Counted from the stretch's first letter, positions 52,718 through 61,943 are shown. The stretch: DNA of 64,000 bases from an uncultured Acetatifactor sp. (GCA_910584435.1 CAJUAP010000001.1:10831-74830), one strand, 5' to 3'. Translations and numbers: made by a program. Notes: generated by a model not told the origin, from the sequence alone.

Positions 52718-52966
52718 TAAAAGAGCAGCCCTTATGGACTGCTCTCTTCTTCTGTATAAGGACCCAAAATGCCGCCTTCTGTCCTTTGACTCCTAGCAAT
52801 GCTAGGTGGGCAACCGCAACCAGCGCTTTTGCCTTCCCTTCCAATCCATCACAGTGAGAATTACCTCCTGTGAAGTGAGGGCTTGACAGCCGCCTGGCAA
52901 TATAGGAATCCCGTTGAAAGAAATGTAGGTTCAAAAATAAACAGAAGTTATCGCACATTTCAGGTT
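52718..52966 (-). ncRNA. Candidate structured RNA of ~250 nt, unassigned
   Basis: A strong promoter (52973-53001) and a hairpin plus T-run (AGAGCAG/CTGCTCT at 52722-52745, then CTTTT) bound a region with no convincing ORF. Complementary blocks are visible: ACTTCTGT near the 5' end with ACAGAAG near the 3' end, CTGTC with GACAG, TCACAG with CTGTGA, and a local hairpin CCTAGC-ATT-GCTAGG. The rod-like outline recalls 6S RNA, but I could not confirm any known class. It could instead be a riboswitch-like leader of the SpoIID-domain gene 30 bp downstream. Confidence 0.5.
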
Positions 52967-52972
52967 ACTTAT

Positions 52973-53001
52973 ATTATAACGAAAGTTGGGCAAGATTACA
53001 A
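52973..53001 (-). promoter_or_regulatory. Strong promoter driving the candidate RNA
   Basis: Minus strand TTGTAA (52996-53001), a 17-bp spacer and a perfect TATAAT (52973-52978). The predicted start is near 52966. This is one of the clearest promoters in the window and has no protein gene directly behind it. Confidence 0.7.
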
Positions 53002-53202
53002 CAGTAAATTTTGCCATAGTGAAAAAAATATATAAATTGACAGCATTTTTCGCCAGAACAGAAGTGAACATCTCCAAATCTGCAGCGGATTTCACGATAA
53101 TTTTATCTCAGGGTGTTATCCAATGGATAGGTTTACGCCGATTTTATCTTACGGCACCATCCGATGGATATCTCTGGGAAGAGGCTTGCCTGCCGGACGT
53201 TT

Positions 53203-53403
53203 TCAAATCCTAGAATTTTCCGCTTCCACCTCCAAATAGGTTTCATCCAACACCATAAGCTCCGGCTTCCCCACCAGGGCAAGGGCAATTCTCAGCTGCC
53301 GCCTCATCCCGGCGGCTCCAAACAGGCTGACGCTTCTCTCCGTAGACCTGGCCAGTCCGCAGACCAGACGCATAAACATAGTCTTCCCCGCATGCCGTCT
53401 CAT
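53203..53403 (-). pseudogene. Remnant of an ABC transporter ATPase
   Basis: A 66-codon frame reads HAGKTMFMRLVCGLARSTE (decayed Walker A, normally GAGKTT) and then, after an internal deletion, GMRRQLRIALALVGKPELMVLDET (signature and Walker B of antibiotic-exporter type ATPases). The Q-loop region and everything after Walker B are missing. Two 29-bp imperfect direct repeats (53101-53129 and 53142-53170) lie beside it. The remaining sequence 53001-53561 shows no gene. Confidence 0.75.
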
Positions 53404-53439
53404 TACACCGACATTACATAATCAGCGCACTCCGTAAAC

Positions 53440-53473
53440 AGAATGCCAAGCGAGCAAGCTCACTTGGCATTCT
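53440..53473. terminator. Hairpin downstream of pckA
   Basis: AGAATGCCAAG pairs with CTTGGCATTCT, extended by a further GAGC/GCTC pairing across one mismatch. It lies 90 bp after the pckA stop. No clear T-run; it probably acts as the 3' end of pckA mRNA. Confidence 0.55.
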
Positions 53474-53561
53474 TAAGTGTGAGACTTGGAATTTCTCGGA
53501 CAGCGCACTAAGCAAATGTGTAAACACCTTCTTAGACGTCTTAAAAATTCTTCTCACAATT

Positions 53562-55259
53562 TTATAAACTGGAAGCCTCATTAACAATCTTCTTCAGAGC
53601 CTCAAGAGCCTCATCCGGCAGCTTGTCATAGCCTTCCTTCTTGGTTGCGAAGCCTTCCACTGCATCCACACGATTCTGCATAGCGCTTTGAAGTGCCTTT
53701 ACATAATCAGCATCGCCAAGGTCAGGAGTAAAGCCTTCCCAATCCATGATCTCGATATCCTCAAAAGGTCCCCACTTCTTGAAGGTTGCCTTCTTCTCCA
53801 CAATGCTCTCCAGAATTCCCAGAGTATCCGCAGGTTTTACCTTCTTGCCCATGAAATCTCCGGTATTGATAATATAGCAGTCCACGTTCTTCTCGGCAAC
53901 CAGCTTCTTGAACTTCTCGTAATCATTTACCAGAGGATAGGTTCTGAACGGATTTGCATAAGGAACGATACGAAGTGCATTCAAATCGGTGCCTGCTGCC
54001 ACACGCTCTGCTGTGGAAGTCTTGGTAGCCAGGGTAGCGCCCATTACAGATGCCAGTGCAGCGCCCTTCAGCTTCACTACAGGAGGAATGGTAGGATCCT
54101 TCATAATCCAGAAAATAGCGTTCACAGGAGCATCAATCTTATCCACACGGTTCGGAGACCATAATTTAGACTTGATTGCACGCCCGTTGCCGTTTCTGAT
54201 ATCCTCGGTAACAAGCTGAACCTTGCCGTCCTCATCCAGAGTTGCGGAGCAGTTCTGTGCCGTCAGCAGATACTTATTGTCAGGGCAGCCTGTAGGATAG
54301 TCTGCGGTCTTATCAAAATACGTAGGCTCCAATGCCACAGATGCACAGGTATCCGTATTGATAATAAACGCATCGTCATGAAGCACTTTAATCTCATACT
54401 TGCCATTGTGCTTTGCATGGGTCAAAGTGGACTTACCTGATCCGGACAGACCATATACGGAAGCAACAAATTTGCTGCCGTCAGCCAGCAGATACTCCTT
54501 CTGTCCGCCATGGCAGGAAGCATAGCCGTTTCTGTTCGCCATTGCCCAGGCCATGGTCAATGTACCCTTCTTATGCTCGCCGAAATACTTCATGCCCAGA
54601 ATAGCAGCACAGTTCTGCTCGGTATCAAAATAGCACAATGTCAAAGGATCGCTTAAGCAGCTGTAATCTACATCAGGGCTTTCTGTAGGCGCCCACTGAG
54701 GATTGGAGAAAATGTAAATATCCGGCTCTTTTCCGCCGCCGATGGGCTGGGATTCCTTGTACATCTGCACATATTTATCCGACATATACTGGAAATTCAG
54801 CATCCAGTTATACAGAAGGTTCTCTTCTCCTTCCGGAATCAGCAGATGTGCCTTTGCCATGAACTCAGGATCAAGTCCGATATAGCACTCTGCATGGTAC
54901 ATGGTATTCCAGCGGGTCTTATAAATGGCATCCATTACTACCTTGTCCAACTTAGCAGCGTCCACACCGGGTTCACCCTTGATACGGCGTGCCTGTGCGT
55001 AACGGCCTGTAACCGCACCGTCATTGAACAGCAAAACCTTTGCGTCTCTCTCAAGTCCGATTTCTTCCGCTCTGTATACGGGCATATCGGTAACAATGGT
55101 TCCGGGAGAGTTCTTAGCAAGTTCATATGCTTCCTTCAAGGTATTCACCTTTACCACGTTATTGCCGTAGAAAGCGCCCTCAATGATAGAACGTGTCTTG
55201 CTGAAACCGGGCTTGCCTGCACCGATCTCGGAAATCGGGTAATAAGCTTTTGTTGACAT
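53562..55259 (-). CDS. pckA: Phosphoenolpyruvate carboxykinase (ATP)
   Basis: A 565-residue enzyme interconverting oxaloacetate and PEP. The P-loop GLSGSGKSTLTHAKHNG is at ~270-285, followed by VLHDDAFIIN with the metal-binding Asp pair. FGEHKKGTLTMAWAMANRNGYASCHGGQKEYLL and WSPNRVDKIDAPVNAIFWIM are further blocks. The sequence is a divergent ATP-type PckA, slightly longer than the ~530-540 residue norm. In gut anaerobes it often works in CO2 fixation toward oxaloacetate, which would feed the citrate branch at 13.5-17 kb. AAGGAGGA precedes the ATG. It is monocistronic, with its own promoter and terminator. Confidence 0.95.
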   Translation of the reverse strand: MSTKAYYPISEIGAGKPGFSKTRSIIEGAFYGNNVVKVNTLKEAYELAKNSPGTIVTDMPVYRAEEIGLERDAKVLLFNDGAVTGRYAQARRIKGEPGVDAAKLDKVVMDAIYKTRWNTMYHAECYIGLDPEFMAKAHLLIPEGEENLLYNWMLNFQYMSDKYVQMYKESQPIGGGKEPDIYIFSNPQWAPTESPDVDYSCLSDPLTLCYFDTEQNCAAILGMKYFGEHKKGTLTMAWAMANRNGYASCHGGQKEYLLADGSKFVASVYGLSGSGKSTLTHAKHNGKYEIKVLHDDAFIINTDTCASVALEPTYFDKTADYPTGCPDNKYLLTAQNCSATLDEDGKVQLVTEDIRNGNGRAIKSKLWSPNRVDKIDAPVNAIFWIMKDPTIPPVVKLKGAALASVMGATLATKTSTAERVAAGTDLNALRIVPYANPFRTYPLVNDYEKFKKLVAEKNVDCYIINTGDFMGKKVKPADTLGILESIVEKKATFKKWGPFEDIEIMDWEGFTPDLGDADYVKALQSAMQNRVDAVEGFATKKEGYDKLPDEALEALKKIVNEASSL

Positions 55260-55313
55260 TACGCAACATCCTCCTTCAAATCAATATTTTCAATAAAAAA
55301 TTTATTCTTCTAT

Positions 55314-55342
55314 ATTATCGCAAATGTACCTTCAAAAGTCAA
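55314..55342 (-). promoter_or_regulatory. pckA promoter
   Basis: Minus strand TTGACT (55337-55342), 17-bp spacer, GATAAT (55314-55319), about 55 bp before the pckA ATG. The remaining 55343-55477 shows no gene. Confidence 0.65.
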
Positions 55343-55477
55343 GAAATGGCTGATAAAATTTATAGCATTTTTATCATCTCTGTTTGCGCACACCATTACT
55401 GAATTTTCACATACCTCATCTTTGTTATGGCTGAATTGCAGCATATATAAACCCGTCTTTCCTTATCTTATATTGTG

Positions 55478-56938
55478 CTATTTTCCCACTCTTTCTCTGC
55501 CAGATGTAAGCAGATTGACTATCTGCCTCCTTACCACCTGCACAAAATTATCTCTCAGTATACACATGCATAAGAAAAACACTATCACTCCAATGACACC
55601 AAAAGTCACAGTGGAAATCATTGTTTCCGGGAAGAAAGGCCGGATTAGGATAAGAACCGTCGTCATAACGCCCGCACCTGCAAAAGGTTTGATATTATCC
55701 CGGACAATCTCCGATGCGGACAATTTCATACTTTTAGACACCGTACACCATTGAATGATTTCTACAACACATTCTGCGGCAACAGTTCCCATAACCGCTC
55801 CTACAGCTTCATATTTCGGAATAAATATCACATTCAGAACAACATTGGTCAGCGCACCGGCAATAATACTAAATGTATATGTTCCCTGTTTATTTAACGG
55901 CAGCAGCGCCGCCTGGCCCGTCACGCTGGAGAGACTGATAATAATTATCAGTACGGACAGGTACTGAATCAATGAGATACACTGCTCGTATCCGGCTCCA
56001 AAAAACCATGGTACAAAAAGCGGGGCTATCACTGCCATTCCTGCAGCCATGGGAAATCCCAGAAAGAATACAAAATGAATGGCATTTCTGATATCCAGGG
56101 TTACTTTTTCCCACTGTTTTTCCCTGATCAGATTGGCAATTCTGGGAAGCATTACATTTGCCAGGGATGTAATCACGGTCATGGAAAGCTTCACAATCCT
56201 CTCCGCCTGGGAATAGAATCCTACCTGTTCTTCCGTCGATAACATCCGAAGTATTATCTTGTCGACATAAGTATATACATAAATTGCCGCCATTGGCACA
56301 AACAGCACCAATATGGGTTTGATATGATGTCTCAGTTCTCTCCGCGAAACCTTTGTCCATTGGATTGCTCCGGGCAGATAAGCCCACATGATCAAAGCAT
56401 TGACAAATATCGACAGGGAATTAATGAACGCATAAATGATTAAATCATCCTGATTTTTCACAAACAAGAAAACGGCCGCCACGGAAGAAAGCTTTACAAT
56501 GATACTTCTGAGGGACGTTTTCTTGAAGTCCTCCATCCCCTGAAACAGCCACACAATGTCAATCATATTGGCGAGAATCGTAATAAGCTGTACAATGTAT
56601 AATCCTCTGTAATCAACAGAAAAATATATCAGAAAGGCATATGGTATGAATACCATAACAGATGCCGTTACCCTTATCCAAAAAACACACCAGAAAACTC
56701 TGCTTCTTTTTTCAAGATTTTCTGCTGCAAATGCTATTTCCTTCTGTGCATATAATCCCGACCCTAACGCGGCAGCCAGAACCGCAATGGAAACCACTGA
56801 ACTTGTGTAATTCACTGCTCCGATACCGCCTGGGCTTAAGACTCTGGACACATAGGGCGTTGTGACAAAGGGCAGCAGCATCAGCAGCATTTGATATAAT
56901 AAATTGTAGATATAATTTGATTTTAAACTATGCCGCAT
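55478..56938 (-). CDS. Polysaccharide/oligosaccharide flippase (Wzx-like, MOP superfamily)
   Basis: A 486-residue protein with about 12-14 membrane helices. The N-terminus NYIYNLLYQMLLMLLPFVTTPYVSRVLSPGGIGAVNY is typical of Wzx-type exporters that flip lipid-linked glycan units. Other features are a WLFQGMEDFKK loop and VMLPRIANLIREKQWEK mid-protein. The ATG at 56938 has GGAGAAATTTAA. No glycosyltransferase or polymerase genes surround it, so it is either a lone flippase or the edge of a cluster split by rearrangement. A dispersed palindromic element lies 38 bp upstream of its start. Confidence 0.88.
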   Translation of the reverse strand: MRHSLKSNYIYNLLYQMLLMLLPFVTTPYVSRVLSPGGIGAVNYTSSVVSIAVLAAALGSGLYAQKEIAFAAENLEKRSRVFWCVFWIRVTASVMVFIPYAFLIYFSVDYRGLYIVQLITILANMIDIVWLFQGMEDFKKTSLRSIIVKLSSVAAVFLFVKNQDDLIIYAFINSLSIFVNALIMWAYLPGAIQWTKVSRRELRHHIKPILVLFVPMAAIYVYTYVDKIILRMLSTEEQVGFYSQAERIVKLSMTVITSLANVMLPRIANLIREKQWEKVTLDIRNAIHFVFFLGFPMAAGMAVIAPLFVPWFFGAGYEQCISLIQYLSVLIIIISLSSVTGQAALLPLNKQGTYTFSIIAGALTNVVLNVIFIPKYEAVGAVMGTVAAECVVEIIQWCTVSKSMKLSASEIVRDNIKPFAGAGVMTTVLILIRPFFPETMISTVTFGVIGVIVFFLCMCILRDNFVQVVRRQIVNLLTSGRERVGK

Positions 56939-56976
56939 TTAAATTTCTCCTGTTCCGGTACTTATATTCCAGTACT

Positions 56977-57079
56977 TATAACTGCACACCGGTTAAATTT
57001 ACAGTACACCCCGACTGCAGACCGCCAGCCAAGTACTTTTCCAGAGGCATCACTGTAAATCCTGGCGGTCTGCAGTATA
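56977..57079 (-). repeat. ~103-bp dispersed palindromic element, copy C (inverted)
   Basis: The reverse complement closely matches copies A and B over the full length, with one extra base near one end. It retains the CTGCAGACCGCC/GGCGGTCTGCAG core. It lies in the 369-bp gap upstream of the flippase. Apart from the terminator at 57187, the gap has no other visible feature. Confidence 0.85.
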
Positions 57080-57186
57080 TGTTCCAGTACTTACATATTC
57101 CCCATAATCCAATCTGACCCTTTCTCGTAACAGTCCTGACAAATCACTGGACTGTCACCCTTTTCTCAATATTCTGAACCGCTAAA

Positions 57187-57226
57187 ATCCGGATGATACA
57201 CTTTACCCGCTGTGTACCATCCGGAT
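57187..57226 (-). terminator. Terminator of the M24 aminopeptidase gene
   Basis: ATCCGGATGATACAC pairs with GTGTACCATCCGGAT (one mismatch, 10-nt loop), followed on the minus strand by TTTTAGC. Confidence 0.8.
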
Positions 57227-57307
57227 CTTGTCAATGTCCTGTCATACTCCTGCCATCAGCTTGTTATTGTCTTAGCCTCAGCCCATTCATTTCTCATCAT
57301 CAGCTTA

Positions 57308-59158
57308 TTAGCAAAAGCTTCCCGTGTTCTCTCCCATATGCAAAAATGCTGTCTGGTCAGCTCTTGTCTCTGCCTTCAGCCACTCTGCCTCTTCCTCTGT
57401 CAGGTAAGGAGATATCTGCTCATATACTTTCCTCTGGTACGCATAAAGCAGGGCTTTATCCGTCTCCGTAAGGTACTTTTCATCGATTGCCTCCATATCA
57501 ACAGGCACCCAGGTCAAAGTCTTAAAATGCATGAACTGGCCATACTCATTCTTGACATCGTTTTCCGCCACCATCACATTCTCAATGCGGATTCCATGAC
57601 TGCCCTCCACATAGATTCCCGGCTCATTGGTAATGTCCATCCCCGCCTCTATGACAGCTTCCGAGACCCCTTCCGCCATCCGCCATCTCAGGCTTTGAGG
57701 CCCTTCATGTACATTCAGAATATATCCCACACCATGCCCTGTGCCGCATTTATAATCCAGACTCATATTCCAGATTGGCTGACGTGCCAGAATATCCAGA
57801 TTACGCCCAGTACATCCGTGAATCCAGTGGGCCGCTGAAAGCCGCAGCATCCCCACAGCCACCATGGTATAATGCAGCTTCACCTCGTCGGAAACCTGTC
57901 CTAATACGATAGTTCTTGTGACATCGGTAGTGCCGCCCAGGTATTGTCCGCCGGAATCTACCAGAAGCATTCCTTCCGGCGCAAGAACTGCCTGCTTCTC
58001 AGGCGTTGCCTCATAATGCATCATGGCAGCATTGGCTTTATAACCTGCAATGGTAGGGAATGACAAATCCAGGAATTCAGGGATGGATCTGCGCAGCTGT
58101 TCCAGGTAATCCGCTGCCGAGATTTCCGTGATTTCCATGGAAGTTTTTATATTTTTCTTCAGCCAGTATATGAACTTTGTCACAGCCACGCTGTCTTTTA
58201 AATAAATCTTCTCCATGTTGGCCAGTTCCACAGGATTCTTAACTGCCTTCAGCGCTTCCGTCGGATTATGTTTCTCCACAAGGGTCTGCCGCTCCGCCAA
58301 TACCTGATATAAATAGTAACTGCAGTGGCGGTCATCAACCAGAACCTTCCCTCCTGCCGGCAGTTCTTTCAAAAACTCTGCCACAGAGCCATATTCCTCC
58401 ACCATGACGCCTTTCTGCGCAAGATATTCTGCCACATCCTCTTCCAAGGCATTCTTCTGAATAAACAATATCTTCCGTTCTCTTGAAAAATATCCATAGG
58501 ACATGGCAACCGGATTACAGGCAACATCGCAGCCCCTGATGTTCAGCAGCCACATCAGATCATCTAATTTCGTCAAAAGGAAGCTGTCGGCTCCTTCCTT
58601 TTCCACCTTTTCCATCACATCCTGCAGCTTGTCCTCAAAACACCTGCCTGCAAGCTCTTCCTTCAGCAGTACCACTCTGCCTGCGGGGAATTCGGGTCTG
58701 TCCGTCCAGATGTCATCTGCCAGATCCCTGTCATATCGAAAGCAAATCTGCTTTCCGGACAGCTTCTTCTCGTATGACTTCCCAATCTTAGCTGAAATAA
58801 CCCTGCCGTCAAATCCAAGGGTCTGTCCCTCCTTCATTTCCCTTTGCAGGAATTCTTCTATGGTGGGAACCCCTTCGTCCTGCATGCGGAAGAGCGTCAC
58901 CTGTGTACCTGCAAGCTCCTGCTCCGCCTGAATAAAATATCTGCCGTCCGTCCAAAGCCCGGCCCCCTCCTGCCAAACCAGAAGCGTACCGTTAGAACCG
59001 GAGAAATTACAGAAATATTCTCTCGCTTTAAAATAGTCATTTACATACTCTGAGTTATGAAAATCTGCCGTTGGCATCATATAAAAATCAATTTTCTCCG
59101 CCGCCATTTTTTCCCGAAGCGCCTGCAGACGTCCCAGTATTATCTCATTTTTCTGCAT
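57308..59158 (-). CDS. Xaa-Pro aminopeptidase (M24B family)
   Basis: A 616-residue three-domain aminopeptidase P. The two N-terminal creatinase-like domains begin LQALREKMAAEKIDFYMMPTADFHNSEYV. The C-terminal M24 domain has metal ligands in LLVDSGGQYLGGTTDVTRT (Asp, Asp), CGTGHGVGYILNVHEGP (His), MDITNEPGIYVEGSHGIRIENVM (Glu) and a final Glu in that block. It removes an N-terminal residue preceding proline. Length matches the long eukaryote-like APP group. The ATG at 59158 has GGGAGTAAGAATC. It ends with a CXXXXX tail (MGENTGSFC) and sits 18 bp after deoC, so the two are probably co-transcribed. Confidence 0.93.
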   Translation of the reverse strand: MQKNEIILGRLQALREKMAAEKIDFYMMPTADFHNSEYVNDYFKAREYFCNFSGSNGTLLVWQEGAGLWTDGRYFIQAEQELAGTQVTLFRMQDEGVPTIEEFLQREMKEGQTLGFDGRVISAKIGKSYEKKLSGKQICFRYDRDLADDIWTDRPEFPAGRVVLLKEELAGRCFEDKLQDVMEKVEKEGADSFLLTKLDDLMWLLNIRGCDVACNPVAMSYGYFSRERKILFIQKNALEEDVAEYLAQKGVMVEEYGSVAEFLKELPAGGKVLVDDRHCSYYLYQVLAERQTLVEKHNPTEALKAVKNPVELANMEKIYLKDSVAVTKFIYWLKKNIKTSMEITEISAADYLEQLRRSIPEFLDLSFPTIAGYKANAAMMHYEATPEKQAVLAPEGMLLVDSGGQYLGGTTDVTRTIVLGQVSDEVKLHYTMVAVGMLRLSAAHWIHGCTGRNLDILARQPIWNMSLDYKCGTGHGVGYILNVHEGPQSLRWRMAEGVSEAVIEAGMDITNEPGIYVEGSHGIRIENVMVAENDVKNEYGQFMHFKTLTWVPVDMEAIDEKYLTETDKALLYAYQRKVYEQISPYLTEEEAEWLKAETRADQTAFLHMGENTGSFC

Positions 59159-59176
59159 GATGATTCTTACTCCCTT

Positions 59177-59866
59177 TTACATGATTGATGCTGCCTCTAT
59201 ACACAGTCCTACCGCTTTGGATGTCCCCACACGGTCGCATCCTGACTGAAGAAATAACTCCAGGTCTTCCAGTGTAGAGATTCCGCCCGCTGCCTTTATC
59301 TTCACACCAGGCCCAATATGCTCTCTGAAAAGCTCCACATCCTCTCTCACAGCGCCGCCTGTGCCAAAGCCTGTGGAAGTCTTGATATAATCCGCACCTG
59401 CATTGGTAACAGCCCTGCACATGGCAATCTTCTCTTCCCTGGTAAGGTAACAGGTCTCCACAATGACCTTCAGAATATGATCGCCGCAGGCTTTCTTCAA
59501 TGTCCTGATTTCCTGCTCTACCTTCTCATAATGCCCATTCTTCACATCACCTATATTAATCACCATATCTATTTCATCACAGCCATCCTTCAGCGCCTGC
59601 TCCACTTCAGCCAGTTTCGCCTCCGTGACACTGTAACCCAGAGGAAAGCCCACCACCGTACAGATGGCCAAACGCTCTCCATAGGTATCATGAATCCTTT
59701 TCACATAAGAAGGCGGAACACACACACTTGCCGTATGATATGCCAGCGCTTCCTCACAGAGCTTCCGAATGTCTTCCCATGCGGCGTATGCTTTTAACAA
59801 GGTGTGATCTACCTTCTGCAGCAGCTCATTCCTTTTGCTTTCGTCCGGTTTGTTTGCTTCCAACAT
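59177..59866 (-). CDS. deoC: Deoxyribose-phosphate aldolase
   Basis: A 229-residue class I aldolase splitting 2-deoxyribose-5-phosphate into acetaldehyde and glyceraldehyde-3-phosphate. VDHTLLKAYA, ICTVVGFPLGYS, EIDMVINIGDVKNG, KVIVETCYLT and DYIKTSTGFGTGGA (Schiff-base Lys) followed by KIKAAGGIST are all in order. The ribosome site TTTGGAGGGG is the last element of a 16-bp repeat array upstream. No other nucleoside catabolism gene is adjacent; the neighbours are thrC and the M24 peptidase. Confidence 0.96.
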   Translation of the reverse strand: MLEANKPDESKRNELLQKVDHTLLKAYAAWEDIRKLCEEALAYHTASVCVPPSYVKRIHDTYGERLAICTVVGFPLGYSVTEAKLAEVEQALKDGCDEIDMVINIGDVKNGHYEKVEQEIRTLKKACGDHILKVIVETCYLTREEKIAMCRAVTNAGADYIKTSTGFGTGGAVREDVELFREHIGPGVKIKAAGGISTLEDLELFLQSGCDRVGTSKAVGLCIEAASIM

Positions 59867-59878
59867 TTATGCCCCTCC

Positions 59879-59974
59879 AAATTTGTTTCCGTCTGAATTT
59901 GTTTCCATCCGAATTTGTTTCCCTCCGAATTAATGTCCGCCCGAATTTATTTTCACCCGGATTTATGTCCGCCC
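59879..59974 (-). repeat. 16-bp tandem repeats in the deoC leader
   Basis: Six consecutive 16-bp units, on the minus strand of the form GGATGGAAACAAATTC, degrading away from the gene (the distal three read GGGCGGACATAAATTC-like). One unit contains a perfect GGAGGGAAAC. They fill most of the 127 bp between thrC and deoC. Confidence 0.9.
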
Positions 59975-59993
59975 GGACTGATTCCCGTTCTCT

Positions 59994-61481
59994 CTAGCCA
60001 CACAGAAATTCTTTTACCACATCCTTCATCTGATCCACATCGCACTGTTTCTTGTGTATGACAGGCGCATTGCGGATTTCTTCAATTGCTCCGGGAACCT
60101 CCACTTTGGCCAAATCGGACAATTCGTCCACCAGCGCAAAATCCTCCCATGCATCATATTTTCCGTCAATGGCATTCATTACGCTTCTGGTAAATTTAAA
60201 AGGACTTGCCGTAGAGACTATGACAGCCTTGGTTCCGTCTCCGGTTTCCTTCAGATACTTCTGATATACGGCGGAAGCCACTGCCGTATGTGTGTCAATG
60301 ACATAACCGCACATTTGATACAGGCGTTTTATCTCATCTGCCGTTTCTGCTTCCGCTGCATAATTGCCATAAAAATCCTCCAGATTATCCTTCATTTCCT
60401 CCGTAATTCCGTATCTGCCTTCTCCCTTTAAAGCCTCCATCAATTCTGTATTCTTCCGGGCATCATTTCCGGCAATATGGTAAATCAATCTCTCCAGATT
60501 GCTGGAGATTAAGATGTCCATGGAAGGAGAGGATGTCAGCACGAACTCTCTGTTTCTGTCATATATTCCTGTGCGGAAAAAGTCATAGAGCACCTTGTTA
60601 TCATTCGATGCACAGATGAGTCTGCCAATGGGCAGTCCCATGTTCTTCGCATAAAATGCCGCCAGGATATTGCCGAAATTGCCCGTGGGAACCACTACAT
60701 TCATACGCTCCCCTTCCGCAATTTTTCCTTCCCTGAGCAGCGTGGCATAAGCATGGACATAATAACATATCTGAGGAACAAGCCGCCCGATATTAATGGA
60801 ATTGGCTGATGAAAACTGAATTCCCTTCCCGTTCATTTCTTCGGCCAGCGCTCTGTCAGAGAACAGCTTCTTCACACCTGTCTGGGCATCATCAAAATTC
60901 CCATGAATCCCCGCCACCAATGTGTTAGCGCCCTTCTGCGTCACCATCTGCTTCTCCTGAATGGGGCTGACGCCGTCCTTGGGATAGAACACAATAATTC
61001 TGGTTCCCTCCACACCGGCAAATCCTGCCAATGCCGCTTTGCCTGTATCCCCGGAAGTGGCAGTGAGAACCACGATTTCGTTTTTCACATTATTTTTGTG
61101 TGCGGAAGTAATCATCAAATGGGGCAGAATAGACAAGGCCATATCCTTAAATGCTATAGTAGCGCCATGGAACAATTCCAGATAATAAGCGCCCCCTGCC
61201 TCCGCCAGCGGAGCAATTGCTTCCGTGTCAAATTTAGAATCATACGCCTTCTCGATACAGCTTCTCAGCTCATCTTCCGTAAAATCCGTAAAGTAAAGCT
61301 TCATTACTTCATAGGCAATCTGACGGTAATCCATTTCCGCCAATTCCTTCAGGCTTTTATCCAATGGGGGGATCTGCTCTGGTACGAACAGCCCTCCGTC
61401 ATCTGACAATCCTTTTAAAATTGCCTGTGAAGCCTTTACTGCCGTACCCGTTCCCCTCGTGCTCCTGTATAAAATTTCCAT
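59994..61481 (-). CDS. thrC: Threonine synthase
   Basis: A 495-residue PLP enzyme making threonine from O-phosphohomoserine. It is of the longer E. coli/yeast-like type: YRSTRGTGTAVKASQAILKGLSDDGGLFVPE at the start, LELFHGATIAFKDMALSILPHLM with the PLP lysine, LTATSGDTGKAALAGF (phosphate cup) and NIGRLVPQICYYVHAYATLL. The ATG at 61481 follows AAAGGAGAG; the frame runs 15 codons further upstream without support. No other threonine pathway gene is present here. Confidence 0.96.
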   Translation of the reverse strand: MEILYRSTRGTGTAVKASQAILKGLSDDGGLFVPEQIPPLDKSLKELAEMDYRQIAYEVMKLYFTDFTEDELRSCIEKAYDSKFDTEAIAPLAEAGGAYYLELFHGATIAFKDMALSILPHLMITSAHKNNVKNEIVVLTATSGDTGKAALAGFAGVEGTRIIVFYPKDGVSPIQEKQMVTQKGANTLVAGIHGNFDDAQTGVKKLFSDRALAEEMNGKGIQFSSANSINIGRLVPQICYYVHAYATLLREGKIAEGERMNVVVPTGNFGNILAAFYAKNMGLPIGRLICASNDNKVLYDFFRTGIYDRNREFVLTSSPSMDILISSNLERLIYHIAGNDARKNTELMEALKGEGRYGITEEMKDNLEDFYGNYAAEAETADEIKRLYQMCGYVIDTHTAVASAVYQKYLKETGDGTKAVIVSTASPFKFTRSVMNAIDGKYDAWEDFALVDELSDLAKVEVPGAIEEIRNAPVIHKKQCDVDQMKDVVKEFLCG

Positions 61482-61588
61482 ATAGACTCTCCTTTGATTT
61501 CTCATAGTTTCGAGCAAGTATACCATAAATCAACAGCATACGCAAGCCTGTAGAATACCGCCCAAAGCGCAGGAACAGCAACAAGCTT

Positions 61589-61873
61589 TCAGGCTTCCTG
61601 TACGTTTACATTTTTATGCGGCGCTTTTCCCACAATTTCAATCCCCTGGCTTACTGCCACCGTCACCTCAATGTCCCTTTGTACCTGAGTGGATTCAAAA
61701 CGATAATACACTTTTCCCTTCATTGATTGCACATACTGCGCCGGAAGCCTGTTCAGCGCATAGGCAGCTATGTCCATCCGGCAGCGCTCACATTTACAAT
61801 ATTCCGTATTCGGCCACAATTGGTCAATCTTTTTCAATACTGTTTCTTCCATTAAGTTTATCAAACCTGTCAT
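61589..61873 (-). CDS. comFB: Late competence protein ComFB family
   Basis: A 94-residue protein. Family pattern: INLMEETVLKKIDQLWP, then CKCERCRMDIAAYALNRLPAQYV with three cysteines that may bind zinc. The C-terminal part is strand-rich. The ATG at 61873 has GGGGGTTAAAA in front. In Bacillus comFB lies in the comFA-comFC competence operon; here it stands alone between thrC and a HipA-like kinase. Some ComFB homologues have been reported to bind cyclic dinucleotides, so a signalling rather than DNA-uptake role is possible. Confidence 0.85.
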   Translation of the reverse strand: MTGLINLMEETVLKKIDQLWPNTEYCKCERCRMDIAAYALNRLPAQYVQSMKGKVYYRFESTQVQRDIEVTVAVSQGIEIVGKAPHKNVNVQEA

Positions 61874-61943
61874 TTTTAACCCCCATCTGACCGTGTAAGT
61901 CGGTTATTTATAAAACAGCACCTCATCAGAATCAATATGCCTG

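Noticed and set aside
52713..52958. 81-codon minus-strand frame over the candidate RNA
   Set aside because: No ribosome site, no domain, and the frame simply follows the structured RNA; its apparent start lies at the predicted transcript 5' end without a leader.
59879..59974. Possible CRISPR array
   Set aside because: Units of 16 bp are contiguous with no spacers and no cas genes nearby; the same reasoning applies to the other tandem arrays.
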